Notes: generated by a model from the sequence alone, not told the origin. A stretch of 19,846 nucleotides of DNA from Gammaproteobacteria bacterium (GCA_026197015.1 JAPHRB010000162.1:1-19846), one strand, 5' to 3'. Shown: positions 6,479 to 14,421, numbered from the stretch's first letter. Program-made: numbers and translations.

Positions 6479-7981
6479 ATGTTTGGAGCGGATAGTCAGA
6501 TAAAACAACGTCTAGAGGACCTTGAAAAGCATTTGCTAACTGAGAATCCATTGTTAGTGAGTGCGGTAGAAGAGTTTAAAAAGCTGGATAAAGTCGGATA
6601 CCGAATGGGCTTGCTGGCGAGAGATCAGTCATACGCGACGCAGATACCCTGGTGGCCACTTATTTCTGTCTTAGGTACTTTTTCCGCAGGCAAATCAACT
6701 TTTATTAATCATTATCTTAATTCCTCGTTACAGGAAACCGGTACTCAGGCGGTTGATGATAAATTTACCGTGATATGTTATTCGGCTGAACAACAGGCCC
6801 GTGTCCTGCCCGGCATTTCACTGGAAGCAGATCCGCGGTTCCCTTTTTACAATATGGCGGAAGTGCTTGAACAGGTGGCGCCCGGTGCAAGTGACCGTAT
6901 CAATACATATATGCAGATGAAAACCTGCCCGGATATAAAATCAAAAGGCAGAATATTTATCGATTCGCCGGGATTTGATGCGGATGACCAGCGAACTGAA
7001 ACACTTAAAATCACTGACTATATTATTGATTTATCTGATCTGGTTCTTATATTTTTTGACGCACGTCATCCTGAACCGGGTGCGATGCGTGATACTTTAA
7101 AACATCTGGTGGCGGATAAAATATATCAAAAAAATGCAGACAAATTTGTATATATTTTAAATCAGATAGATGCAGCGGTAAGAGAAGACAATCCGGAAGA
7201 TGTTATAGCATCATGGCAAAGAGCGCTTGCGGCTGAAGGTCTGACAGCAGGTAAATTTTATACTATTTATAACCCTGATGCCGCTGTGGTAATTGAGGAT
7301 GATACTGTTCGTAAGCGGTTTGAGCAAAAACGAGATATTGATTTAGATGCTATAAATGAACGTATTGAACAAATGAATGTTGATAGAGTGTATCGAATTA
7401 TAGGTGCACTGGATAAAACAGCCAGGGAAATTGAGGATGAGAAATTGCCGAAGTTAATTTCTATGATATCAAACTGGCGAAGAGCTGTGTTGAGTATGGA
7501 TGTTATCGTGTTATTCACATTAGGCATTATTGTCGGTGTTTCAATGATTATGGATTCTTTTATAGCGGAAGTGTTTTCATCATTTGTTAGCTGGATGGGA
7601 GAATCAACTGGCAAACAGTTAACAGGTCTTCTTGTATTGTATATGTTGTTTTTGAGTATTCATTTTACATCAAGAAACTTTGCAATTAAAAGGCAGTTAA
7701 ATAAGTTAATGAAGGATGATTGTGCAGACGAGTTTAGAACGACTTTGAAAAGAGCATTTATAAAAAACACATTGTTTTTCAGAAGCATATTTAGACCTCA
7801 GGTTGTAGGTTGGGGCTACTTTTCAAAAAGAACAATCAAAAAAGTAAAAAATCAGGCTGATTTATTTATTCAAAAATTAAATGACCAGTATGCTCAACCT
7901 TCTGGGAATGCGAATTTGGAAACGGAAGGTGAAACACAAAAAAAAGTACCTGCGGCATCAGTCAGTGAAGATGTTGCCTAG
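6479..7981 (+). CDS. EHD/dynamin-like membrane GTPase
   Basis: This 500-residue protein has an N-terminal helical stretch followed by a dynamin-superfamily GTPase domain. The P-loop is GTFSAGKST (66-74), a likely switch I Thr lies in DDKFTV (about T97), G3 is DSPGF (162-166) and G4 is NQID (228-231). The layout DSPGF, then LIFFDARHPEPGAMRDTL, then VYILNQID resembles the EHD branch (DSPGI, LLFDAHK, EFSEAI, NKAD) more than BDLP or mitofusins. A helical region (about 280-335) leads to two membrane segments (about 339-358 and 380-398), a basic stretch and an acidic tail. Proteins of this class assemble on and reshape membranes. The start has the ribosome site AGGGG. The next gene begins 53 nt downstream on the same strand and encodes a membrane protein, so the two probably form an operon. 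The exact role is unknown. Confidence 0.82.
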   Translation: MFGADSQIKQRLEDLEKHLLTENPLLVSAVEEFKKLDKVGYRMGLLARDQSYATQIPWWPLISVLGTFSAGKSTFINHYLNSSLQETGTQAVDDKFTVICYSAEQQARVLPGISLEADPRFPFYNMAEVLEQVAPGASDRINTYMQMKTCPDIKSKGRIFIDSPGFDADDQRTETLKITDYIIDLSDLVLIFFDARHPEPGAMRDTLKHLVADKIYQKNADKFVYILNQIDAAVREDNPEDVIASWQRALAAEGLTAGKFYTIYNPDAAVVIEDDTVRKRFEQKRDIDLDAINERIEQMNVDRVYRIIGALDKTAREIEDEKLPKLISMISNWRRAVLSMDVIVLFTLGIIVGVSMIMDSFIAEVFSSFVSWMGESTGKQLTGLLVLYMLFLSIHFTSRNFAIKRQLNKLMKDDCADEFRTTLKRAFIKNTLFFRSIFRPQVVGWGYFSKRTIKKVKNQADLFIQKLNDQYAQPSGNANLETEGETQKKVPAASVSEDVA

Positions 7982-8034
7982 TTTGATATTTAATATATAT
8001 CGTATTATTGATTTAAATTATGAGGATTTACGCC

Positions 8035-8913
8035 ATGACTAAAAATGATAAGAGTAATGAAAAGGCCAATGAAAAGGCTAGTGAAAAGAGCAGTAAAAAA
8101 GCGAATGAAAAAGCCAGTGGAAAAAGTAATGAAAAAGTAGCCGAAAAGCTTAAAGACATGGGGCTTATGTCATCTGAAAATGATGTTAAGTCAGCTGAAA
8201 ATCCTGAAAATACTGAGACTGATACACAGGATCATAAAATACCCTATGCCCTGATTATGACTTTTATTTTGTTCCTTTCTGGCATAATGGGCATCATGCT
8301 GATGGCTGGTAATACCGATGAGTCAGCGCCTGAAACAGCAGCAATGCCAACAGCGCAAACAACAGGTCAGACTGCTTCGAATAATGGAAATAATATAGGT
8401 GTCAGTAGACAGCAAAATATGGATAAATTATTTGCTGAGCGTCGCAAAGCCATGGAAGAAAGAAGAAAATCGTTTTCAATGGCAAATGAAAATCAGGATA
8501 TGAAAAACAATAGTCAGGGTTCAGAATGGCTAAACAGACAACGCAATCACATGCAGCAACAAATGAATCAAAGGCCGTTCGCAGCGAATCGGGAATTTAC
8601 CCAGGCTGGTGCTGAAACACCAGCATGGGTTAAAGAGCGTCAGGCAATGATGGCACAACGACAGGCAGACCAGGCTAAGCAACAAAAACAGTATATGTTG
8701 CAACAGCAAGAGCAGCAGGCCAGGCAACAAAAACAGTTTATGTTGCAACAACAGGAGCAACAGCGACAGCAGGAGCTGGCGTATCAGCAGTGGTTAATGT
8801 CGCAGCAGAGAAACCAGCCAGTTCATCCAAATTCACAACCCGTAGTAAGGGCGCCGGGTTATTATTATCCGCCTACAAATTATCCACCTGCGTATTATGG
8901 TCCGCGTTATTAA
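8035..8913 (+). CDS. single-pass membrane protein with Lys/Glu repeats, Gln-rich coiled coil and Tyr/Pro-rich tail
   Basis: I do not recognise a family for this 292-residue protein. Four parts can be seen. Residues 1-40 are charged, with repeated NEKA/SEKS-like units. A single membrane segment lies at about 70-91 (YALIMTFILFLSGIMGIMLM). Residues 125-255 form a Gln/Arg/Met-rich region likely to be coiled coil, including two tandem 15-residue repeats (214-228 and 229-243). The end is rich in Pro and Tyr (GYYYPPTNYPPAYYGPRY). The segment has no lipobox or cleavage site, so a membrane anchor is more likely than export. I chose the ATG at 8035 because GAGG at 8022-8025 serves it; the ATG at 8020 lacks a ribosome site. 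The gene follows the EHD-like GTPase directly and may encode its partner or adaptor, which is inference from position only. Confidence 0.72.
   Translation: MTKNDKSNEKANEKASEKSSKKANEKASGKSNEKVAEKLKDMGLMSSENDVKSAENPENTETDTQDHKIPYALIMTFILFLSGIMGIMLMAGNTDESAPETAAMPTAQTTGQTASNNGNNIGVSRQQNMDKLFAERRKAMEERRKSFSMANENQDMKNNSQGSEWLNRQRNHMQQQMNQRPFAANREFTQAGAETPAWVKERQAMMAQRQADQAKQQKQYMLQQQEQQARQQKQFMLQQQEQQRQQELAYQQWLMSQQRNQPVHPNSQPVVRAPGYYYPPTNYPPAYYGPRY
8674..8763 (+). repeat. two tandem 45-bp repeats inside the Gln-rich gene
   Basis: Units 8674-8718 and 8719-8763 encode AKQQKQYMLQQQEQQ and ARQQKQFMLQQQEQQ. They differ by only two conservative residues, and the DNA differs mostly at third codon positions. 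This points to an in-frame duplication kept under protein-level selection. Confidence 0.9.
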
Positions 8914-8937
8914 GCGGTAATTGATAGTAATAAATTT

Positions 8938-8979
8938 CACAGGGGTGAGGCTGGTGTATGTAAATGGTGCACCTCTGTG
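8938..8979. terminator. possible weak terminator between convergent genes
   Basis: CACAGGGGTG (8938-8947) and CACCTCTGTG (8970-8979) can form a 10-bp stem with one G-U pair, around a 22-nt loop. It sits between the stops of two converging genes (8913 plus, 8994 minus). No proper T-run follows on either strand, so intrinsic termination is uncertain. Confidence 0.35.
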
Positions 8980-8993
8980 TCAAAAATATCAAA

Positions 8994-11351
8994 TTAAAAC
9001 AGATTAATTTGTCGCTTTAAAATATTCTCCATTGAATCGTTTAATGCGCCTAAAATGCTGTCAGCAATTGGTGTTAACTGTTTCTCAATATAATGTTCGT
9101 AATCCAGTCTTGATGACTGGCACTCTAATGTTTCAGGGCCATTAACGGTCATTACGTACTCTATCCAGCCTTTGTGCTGGTAACGTGACGGCTGCTTGTT
9201 TTTTTTGAAAATGGCTTCTGCGTTAATTGCGGCGCGTGCATGAGGAGGTATGTTTTTCTGATACAACTCAAGTTTTTGTCGCAAACGTTTTCTATAAGTC
9301 AGGTGATGATCTAACTGTCCATTTGATAGTTGTATTACCAGGCTTCGAATAAATTCATCGTATGCTTCATCATTAAAAACTTTGGAATATAATGTCTGTT
9401 GAAAATCCCGGGCTAATTGTGTCCAGTCGGTGCGTACATTTTCCAGCCCTTTGAAAACAATTTTAGGCCCATCTTTTGTGTTAATGACGCCCGCATAACG
9501 TTTTTTACTGCCTTTATCTGATCCGCGAACAGTGGGCATAAAAAAACGAACAAAGTGTGTTTCATATTCCATTTCAAGATATGATTTAATTCCAAAATCC
9601 ATTTTTAAATGTTGCAACCAGTATGTATTTACAATATCGATAAGTTGCTGGCCTATTTTGTCTGCTGCTTCGTTTGTCATGTCTTTTTCTAATGACACAA
9701 AAACCGAGTCAGTGTCGCCATAAATCACTTCATAACCCTGATTATTAATTAATTTAACTGATTGTTTGATAATATCGTGACTACGTTTAGTAATTGAACT
9801 GCTTAGGCGGGCATCATGAATGCGGCAACCTGGAGTGCCTAGTACACCATAGAATGAATTCATAATGATTTTAATCGCCTGAGATAATGCTTTATTTTTT
9901 TCACGTTTAGCTTTGTCTCTTGCGAGCCAGAGGTCAGCAATAATGTCTGGTAATATATGTTCATTTTTTGAAAAACGGGCACCGTCATAACCGGCAATAG
10001 TCTCGTCATCCTGCATTTTTTTTGCCGCTATGCGAGCGTAAGGATCTACCTTAAAAGTGCGTATAATACTTGGGTAGAGGCTTTTATAATCAAGAACCAG
10101 CACGCTTTTAAACAGCCCGGGCCTTGAGTCCATTACATAACCACCGGGAGCTGTATTGCCGTTGCCATAGTCACCCGTATTAGGGGCTGTGAAACCTTTT
10201 CGGTGAAGTTGTGGTAAATATAAGTTATCAAAAGCGGCAACAGAGCCGCCTACACGATCCAGCTCAAGACCGGTTAAACGTGCGCGTTCAATTGCAAAGT
10301 GTATTAGTTCCGCTTTTTCAAAAATATCCAGAACCAACTGACAGTCTTCAAGGTTGTATTTAGCAAGAGAATTTTTATCTTCATAAAACTGACGTTTTAT
10401 TTCTTTAGCTTTATATAAAGGGTCGTGATTATTATGCTGATGAATGAGTTTACTGCGATTTAATAATTCATTTGAAACGTTTTCAAGTGAAAAACTGGAG
10501 AATTGCCAGGTGGCACTTTTTAGCGTATCTATACCATCAAGAACTACGCGCCCGGGAATGTGCAGAAAATAATGATTGACATCAGCGTGGTGTTGTCGCC
10601 ACTTTACTGTCGATTGGTTTCGACCTAACTGTAATGAAATGTGGTATTGATCGGCTTTACGTTGTAAAAACCGGAAATCAAAATTGATGACATTCCAGCC
10701 TATAAAAATATCCGGGTCATGAAAAGCCACTTGTTTTATAAACAGCTTGAGTAAGGTTTTCTCATCGCTTACAAAGTGAATGTAATCATTTTCAGGGGCA
10801 GTTTTCATTTCTCCAATGATTAAAACTTTTTTTATGTCATTAACAATATAAGCAATAGAGAATAATTCATTGGTTTCATAGTCTGTTTCTATATCAAGAG
10901 ACATGAGTTTTAATTTTGGCTCATAACTAGCCGGTTTTATTTCGGGGTTTGTTAAGACAGGTAATTTTTGTGGATTATTAATCGTTACAGGGCCGGTAAT
11001 AAAACGCTCTGTTAAATAACGCTCTGCTGGTCGAATGTCTGTTTCGTAAGCACTGATATTATTTTCTTTCAATAAATCTCTAATGCGATAGAAAGCCTGT
11101 AATGTGTTGCAGTACACCGCGGCCATTGGATTAAACTGAAAGTCTGTTAACCCAATATTTTTTATCGTGAGCATTGAGGGTTGAGTCAGGTTTTGTAGTT
11201 GTAGGGTGTCATTCTGGAGTATAAAAAAAACAGCTTTTTGATTGGTTATAAAAACCTGTATTGGCCCTTCTGTAGAGCTAAACCAGAACTCTAATTGAAT
11301 GCCGTTGTTTGTATCATACGCCTGACGAGTGAGTAAAAAAGCGTTGCTCAT
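8994..11351 (-). CDS. polB: DNA polymerase II (family B, with 3'-5' proofreading exonuclease)
   Basis: This enzyme copies DNA with proofreading and in E. coli acts in replication restart and damage tolerance. At 785 residues it matches the length of E. coli Pol II. The exonuclease motifs are intact: ExoI SLDIETD (D153, E155), ExoII GWNVINFDF (about 219-226, D225), ExoIII KYNLEDCQLV (331-340, D336). The polymerase motifs are also intact: A DYKSLYPSII (D421), B KIIMNSFYGVLG (494-505), and C YGDTDSVFV with both Asp residues (546 and 548). All catalytic acids are therefore present in both active sites. The gene is transcribed in the same direction as fdxA, 135 nt downstream of it. A TATAAT on the minus strand at 11435-11430 lies inside a GGTATG/CATACC inverted repeat (11419-11443) and may be its promoter. 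I see no LexA-type operator there. Confidence 0.97.
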   Translation of the reverse strand: MSNAFLLTRQAYDTNNGIQLEFWFSSTEGPIQVFITNQKAVFFILQNDTLQLQNLTQPSMLTIKNIGLTDFQFNPMAAVYCNTLQAFYRIRDLLKENNISAYETDIRPAERYLTERFITGPVTINNPQKLPVLTNPEIKPASYEPKLKLMSLDIETDYETNELFSIAYIVNDIKKVLIIGEMKTAPENDYIHFVSDEKTLLKLFIKQVAFHDPDIFIGWNVINFDFRFLQRKADQYHISLQLGRNQSTVKWRQHHADVNHYFLHIPGRVVLDGIDTLKSATWQFSSFSLENVSNELLNRSKLIHQHNNHDPLYKAKEIKRQFYEDKNSLAKYNLEDCQLVLDIFEKAELIHFAIERARLTGLELDRVGGSVAAFDNLYLPQLHRKGFTAPNTGDYGNGNTAPGGYVMDSRPGLFKSVLVLDYKSLYPSIIRTFKVDPYARIAAKKMQDDETIAGYDGARFSKNEHILPDIIADLWLARDKAKREKNKALSQAIKIIMNSFYGVLGTPGCRIHDARLSSSITKRSHDIIKQSVKLINNQGYEVIYGDTDSVFVSLEKDMTNEAADKIGQQLIDIVNTYWLQHLKMDFGIKSYLEMEYETHFVRFFMPTVRGSDKGSKKRYAGVINTKDGPKIVFKGLENVRTDWTQLARDFQQTLYSKVFNDEAYDEFIRSLVIQLSNGQLDHHLTYRKRLRQKLELYQKNIPPHARAAINAEAIFKKNKQPSRYQHKGWIEYVMTVNGPETLECQSSRLDYEHYIEKQLTPIADSILGALNDSMENILKRQINLF

Positions 11352-11418
11352 TTATTTTTTATTTATGTAGATATATTAAGTAGGTTTTGTAGGAATTGCT
11401 TGAGTATCCGTGTTTTTG

Positions 11419-11443
11419 GGTATGCGGAAATTATAACCATACC
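11419..11443 (-). promoter_or_regulatory. -10 element inside an inverted repeat upstream of polB
   Basis: GGTATG (11419-11424) and CATACC (11438-11443) are inverted repeats flanking a minus-strand TATAAT (11435-11430). The arrangement suits a repressor site over a promoter, about 80 nt before the polB start. No convincing -35 was found, so this is tentative. Confidence 0.3.
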
Positions 11444-11486
11444 ATTAGGAGACATGATTATGTCATTGATCATTAAATCATGATAT

Positions 11487-11810
11487 TTATTTTTCAAGGT
11501 ATTGGAGTTTGTCTCGTACTTCACTCCACTTTTCAGCATCATCCGGGGCGGGTTTCATGGTGTTTATGACCGGCCAGTCTCGGGCAAGATCGGCATTCAG
11601 TTGTATAAATCCTTGCTGGTCTTCAGGTAAGTCTTCCTCTGCGTAAATGGCGTCAACAGGGCACTCGGGTACACATAACTGACAGTCTATACATTCTTCA
11701 GGGTCAATGACCAGAAAGTTAGGTCCCTCATGAAAGCAGTCAACGGGACATACTTCAACACAATCGGTGTATTTGCACTTAATGCAATTTTCTGTAACAA
11801 CAAAAGTCAT
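11487..11810 (-). CDS. fdxA: FdxA-type seven-iron ferredoxin, [3Fe-4S][4Fe-4S]
   Basis: This is a 107-residue low-potential electron carrier of the Azotobacter FdI/FdxA type. The first cluster motif is the variant C9-x2-C12-x4-C17-x3-C21-P followed by C25, the spacing seen in 7Fe ferredoxins, where one Cys is displaced and a [3Fe-4S] cluster forms. The second motif is C40-x2-C43-x2-C46-x3-C50-P, a standard [4Fe-4S] site. The C-terminal extension of about 45 residues (LNADLARDWPVINTMKPAPDDAEKW) is typical of this group. AAGG about 8-11 nt before the ATG is the ribosome site. The gene stands apart from obvious redox partners. It precedes polB on the same strand but with a gap of 135 nt. Confidence 0.95.
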   Translation of the reverse strand: MTFVVTENCIKCKYTDCVEVCPVDCFHEGPNFLVIDPEECIDCQLCVPECPVDAIYAEEDLPEDQQGFIQLNADLARDWPVINTMKPAPDDAEKWSEVRDKLQYLEK

Positions 11811-11879
11811 GAGGTGGGCCTTATGTATTCAAGTTGATTTAGTCTAGTCTTTAATGAGTCATAGTCAAACTGATTTCAG

Positions 11880-11885
11880 ATTATA
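11880..11885 (-). promoter_or_regulatory. candidate -10 element for fdxA
   Basis: A minus-strand TATAAT, within a TATATATAAT run, lies about 70 nt upstream of the fdxA start. The region where a -35 should lie is a run of A with no TTGACA-like match. The call rests on the -10 alone. Confidence 0.28.
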
Positions 11886-12033
11886 TATAACATCTTTAAT
11901 AGTTTTTTTGATGCTTAATTATTGATTAGTTAGAGGTTCAGTTCTGCCTGTATGTCAATATATTATAGAGAAATGTTTTACAGGGACAGGCTGTGAATGA
12001 ATAAATTAATATATCTAAAGGAGTTAATTTTTA

Positions 12034-12096
12034 ATGGTTTTTATTCTGCAGAAGAAATTCAGCAATAAGTCGTTTTTATCGAGAATTTTGATATAG
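12034..12096 (+). CDS. possible 20-residue small ORF upstream of pilU
   Basis: AAGGAG at 12018-12023 lies 10 nt before an ATG and is a better ribosome site than that of pilU itself. The frame encodes MVFILQKKFSNKSFLSRILI, a short basic, hydrophobic peptide. It could be a leader peptide or chance. There is no run of one amino acid suggesting attenuation, and no homology is recognised. Confidence 0.25.
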   Translation: MVFILQKKFSNKSFLSRILI

Positions 12097-12145
12097 ATCG
12101 ACTATTATCAATAGGTGTTGAAGACAAACCAGTGAGACCTTAGCG

Positions 12146-13357
12146 ATGAAAATAAGCCCTTATCTAAAAGTGTTGGCAGAAAAAGATGGTTCAGACCTCT
12201 ACCTGTCAACTGGTGCTCTGCCAAGCGCTAAATTTAATGGGGTTATGACGCCTTTATCTAAAAAATCGGCACCCCCGGGCTGGGTGAAATCACTGGCAAT
12301 GGAAATTATGAGCGAAGAGCAGCAGTCTGAGTTTGAACACAAGCCAGAAATGAATCTGGCGATTTCAGAGTCGGGTGTAGGGCGCTTTCGTGTAAATATT
12401 TTTAAGCAACGAAATGAAATATCAATGGTTATTCGGTATATCAATGCGGAAATTCCAAATTGTGCAGATTTAGGGCTGCCGGATATATTAAAAGACGTCA
12501 TTATGGTCAAACGCGGCATTATTCTATTTGTCGGTGGCACGGGTTCTGGTAAGTCGACTTCTTTAGCCGCGCTTATCGATCACCGAAATACACACAGCAA
12601 AGGGCATATCATAACTATTGAAGATCCGATTGAGTATGTGCATTCTCATAAGGGCTGTATAGTAAATCAGCGTGAAGTTGGAGTAGATACGGATAGTTTT
12701 GAAGATGCTTTGAAAAACACTTTACGTCAGGCGCCAGATGTCATATTGATTGGTGAAGTAAGGGATCGAGAAACTATGGAGCATGCACTGGCTTTTGCAG
12801 AAACCGGGCATCTGGCTATTTCGACTTTGCACGCCAATAATGCTAATCAGGCGCTGGATAGAATAATTAACTTTTTTCCTGAAGAGCGTCATACGCAGTT
12901 ACTACAGGATTTATCATTAAATATGAGAGCATTTGTTTCACAGCGACTTATTCCTACTGTAGATAAAAAACGTTGTGCAGCTATTGAAATTTTATTGAAT
13001 TCACCTCGAGTAGAGGAGTTGATAAAAAAAGGTGAAGTTTCAGAAATTAAAGAGGTAATGGAGAAATCTGAGCGTATGGGTATGCGTACTTTTGATAGTG
13101 CGTTACTGGCGTTATATAAAAATGGAAAAATTTCAGTTGAAGAGGCTTTGAAAAATGCCGATTCAGAAAATAATTTACGTCTGAAAATTGAGCTAGGTGA
13201 AGACACAACGAGTGTTAGTGAAACTAAAGAAGAAGATGCTTTTGGTGGTCTATCATTAATGGAGAAGGAAGTTGCTCAAGAAGAAGAGGTTTATAATGAA
13301 AGCTCAAGTTTAAGTCTGGCTGTAGAAGAAGAGAAGCTACCTGACCTGGAAGCATAG
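12146..13357 (+). CDS. pilU: PilU, type IV pilus retraction ATPase accessory
   Basis: PilU is the paralog of the retraction motor PilT; it forms a cytoplasmic hexameric ATPase and works with PilT to withdraw type IV pili. The N-terminal PAS-like domain is followed by the RecA-like domain with Walker A GGTGSGKST (130-138), the Asp box EDPIEY (159-164), Walker B VILIGEVRD (199-207) and the His box STLHANNA (226-233). The segments IVNQREVGVDTDSFEDALKN and ALDRIINFFPEERH, and the late motif MEKSERMGMRTFDSAL, favour PilU over PilT. After about residue 350 there is an acidic, poorly conserved tail of about 50 residues. pilT is usually adjacent upstream but is not here; a ferredoxin gene lies there instead. 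No strong ribosome site is seen before the ATG, and an in-frame stop lies close upstream, so the start is well constrained. Confidence 0.93.
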   Translation: MKISPYLKVLAEKDGSDLYLSTGALPSAKFNGVMTPLSKKSAPPGWVKSLAMEIMSEEQQSEFEHKPEMNLAISESGVGRFRVNIFKQRNEISMVIRYINAEIPNCADLGLPDILKDVIMVKRGIILFVGGTGSGKSTSLAALIDHRNTHSKGHIITIEDPIEYVHSHKGCIVNQREVGVDTDSFEDALKNTLRQAPDVILIGEVRDRETMEHALAFAETGHLAISTLHANNANQALDRIINFFPEERHTQLLQDLSLNMRAFVSQRLIPTVDKKRCAAIEILLNSPRVEELIKKGEVSEIKEVMEKSERMGMRTFDSALLALYKNGKISVEEALKNADSENNLRLKIELGEDTTSVSETKEEDAFGGLSLMEKEVAQEEEVYNESSSLSLAVEEEKLPDLEA

Positions 13358-13400
13358 ACTGAAAACATAACCTTTTGCAAACCTGGAGAGGTGTTAACAG

Positions 13401-13598
13401 ATGTCGTCACCTTTAATTTCATTAGAAGTACAGTGCCCTTATTGCGGCGAGCAAATAGATGTGATGGTTGACAACTGTGGTGAAAATCAGCAATACATTG
13501 AAGATTGTCAGGTATGTTGCAGGCCGATTAATTTTCATATAACGGTTAATGAATTTCAACAGGTACAGGTAAATGTTTATACAGATGATGAAGCTTAA
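13401..13598 (+). CDS. CPXCG-motif cysteine-rich small protein
   Basis: This 65-residue protein has the CPYCGE motif (about 12-17) that names the CPXCG family, and a second pair in EDCQVCCRPI (about 34-43). The four or more Cys suggest a small zinc-ribbon-like metal site. Most of the rest is predicted beta strand, with INFHITVNEFQQVQVNVY near the end. GGAGAGG at about 13386-13392 is the ribosome site. It lies 43 nt after pilU and overlaps the next gene by 26 nt, so the three are probably cotranscribed. The family's function is not known to me. Confidence 0.85.
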   Translation: MSSPLISLEVQCPYCGEQIDVMVDNCGENQQYIEDCQVCCRPINFHITVNEFQQVQVNVYTDDEA

Positions 13599-14421
13599 AA
13601 AACAAATACGGTTTAGTTGTATAACGTTGATGTTTTTGTTTTTAGAAGTCGTATTTGCAAGTGATATGTCCGGCATTGAGATTTTGCAAAACCAGTGGGC
13701 TATGAAGTTTGTAAAAATTCCTGCGGGCAAGTTTAAAATGGGACTCAATGATTTTGAGTCTGCATTGATGGAGGTGCCCGAAGCAAAACCGGGGGCATTA
13801 AAAGATGAGCTGCCAGAGCACTCAGTAAAGTTAAGTCATGATTTTTATATAGGTCAAACAGAAGTCACTCAGCAGCAGTGGTTCAGGATAATGGAGAATA
13901 AACCGGGGCCTGAAAAATTCTGGAGTCATGCCGACTGGAAATTCCTGCCAGTAGTTTCCGTTAACTGGTTTATGGTAGAGCGATTTGTAGAAGAAATAAA
14001 TAAGCTGGATACTCAGTTTCATTATCGTTTACCCAGCGAAGCGGAATGGGAGTATGTAGCAAAAGCAGGAAGCGAAGACTTAAGGCCTGTTGCAATTGAA
14101 GAGTTAGAAGATTATGCCTGGTTTATTAATAATTCAGGGGATGTACCACATGTTGTCGCGAGTAGAAAACCAAATGAATTTGGTGTTTACGATATGTTAG
14201 GAAATGTATGGGAGTGGGTTGACGACTGGTATGCACCTGATACTTATTCGAAAAATATTAGATCTAATCCTGACGGACCACGAAAAGGGTTTTCAAAAGT
14301 ACGCAGGGGTGGTTCTTTTCACTGTCCTGTTCATCTAGTACGTCCTGGGTATCGGGCAGCTAACAAACCAGATGTTGCTTATGAAGTGACAGGTTTCAGG
14401 CTGATTGCAGAGGCAAAATAA
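13573..14421 (+). CDS. exported formylglycine-generating-enzyme-like (SUMF1/FGE-sulfatase fold) protein
   Basis: The 282-residue protein starts with a basic segment and hydrophobic signal peptide, with likely cleavage after VFA near residue 29. Its FGE-sulfatase fold follows: FVKIPAGKFKMG (46-57), FYIGQTEVTQQQW (91-103), PVVSVNWF, YRLPSEAEWEY (151-161), GVYDMLGNVWEWVDDWY (204-220), and KVRRGGSFHCP (242-252) to the end. True formylglycine-generating enzymes hold copper with two Cys about five residues apart near the C-terminus. Here C251 matches the first, but the second position is Val256, so catalysis of that reaction is doubtful. No sulfatase gene is nearby. It overlaps the CPXCG gene by 26 nt, suggesting translational coupling. 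ATGs at 13585 and 13588 are possible alternative starts. Confidence 0.85.
   Translation: MFIQMMKLKKQIRFSCITLMFLFLEVVFASDMSGIEILQNQWAMKFVKIPAGKFKMGLNDFESALMEVPEAKPGALKDELPEHSVKLSHDFYIGQTEVTQQQWFRIMENKPGPEKFWSHADWKFLPVVSVNWFMVERFVEEINKLDTQFHYRLPSEAEWEYVAKAGSEDLRPVAIEELEDYAWFINNSGDVPHVVASRKPNEFGVYDMLGNVWEWVDDWYAPDTYSKNIRSNPDGPRKGFSKVRRGGSFHCPVHLVRPGYRAANKPDVAYEVTGFRLIAEAK

Larger units (their letters stand above)
11811..12145. other. divergent intergenic region between fdxA and pilU
   Basis: These 335 AT-rich bases hold a candidate fdxA -10 (11880-11885) and one short open frame with a good ribosome site (12034-12096). I see no terminator and no clear -35/-10 pair for pilU, whose ribosome site is also weak. 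Confidence 0.5.

Noticed and set aside
7267..7614. Minus-strand open frame of 115 codons inside the GTPase gene
   Set aside because: It is antisense to a well-supported gene with conserved motifs and shows no family features of its own.
13422..13748. Minus-strand open frame opposite the CPXCG gene
   Set aside because: It covers two overlapping plus-strand genes with recognisable motifs and has no support of its own.
13573..14421. Calling this a functional sulfatase-activating enzyme
   Set aside because: One of the two copper-ligand Cys is replaced and no sulfatase is near, so only the fold is claimed.
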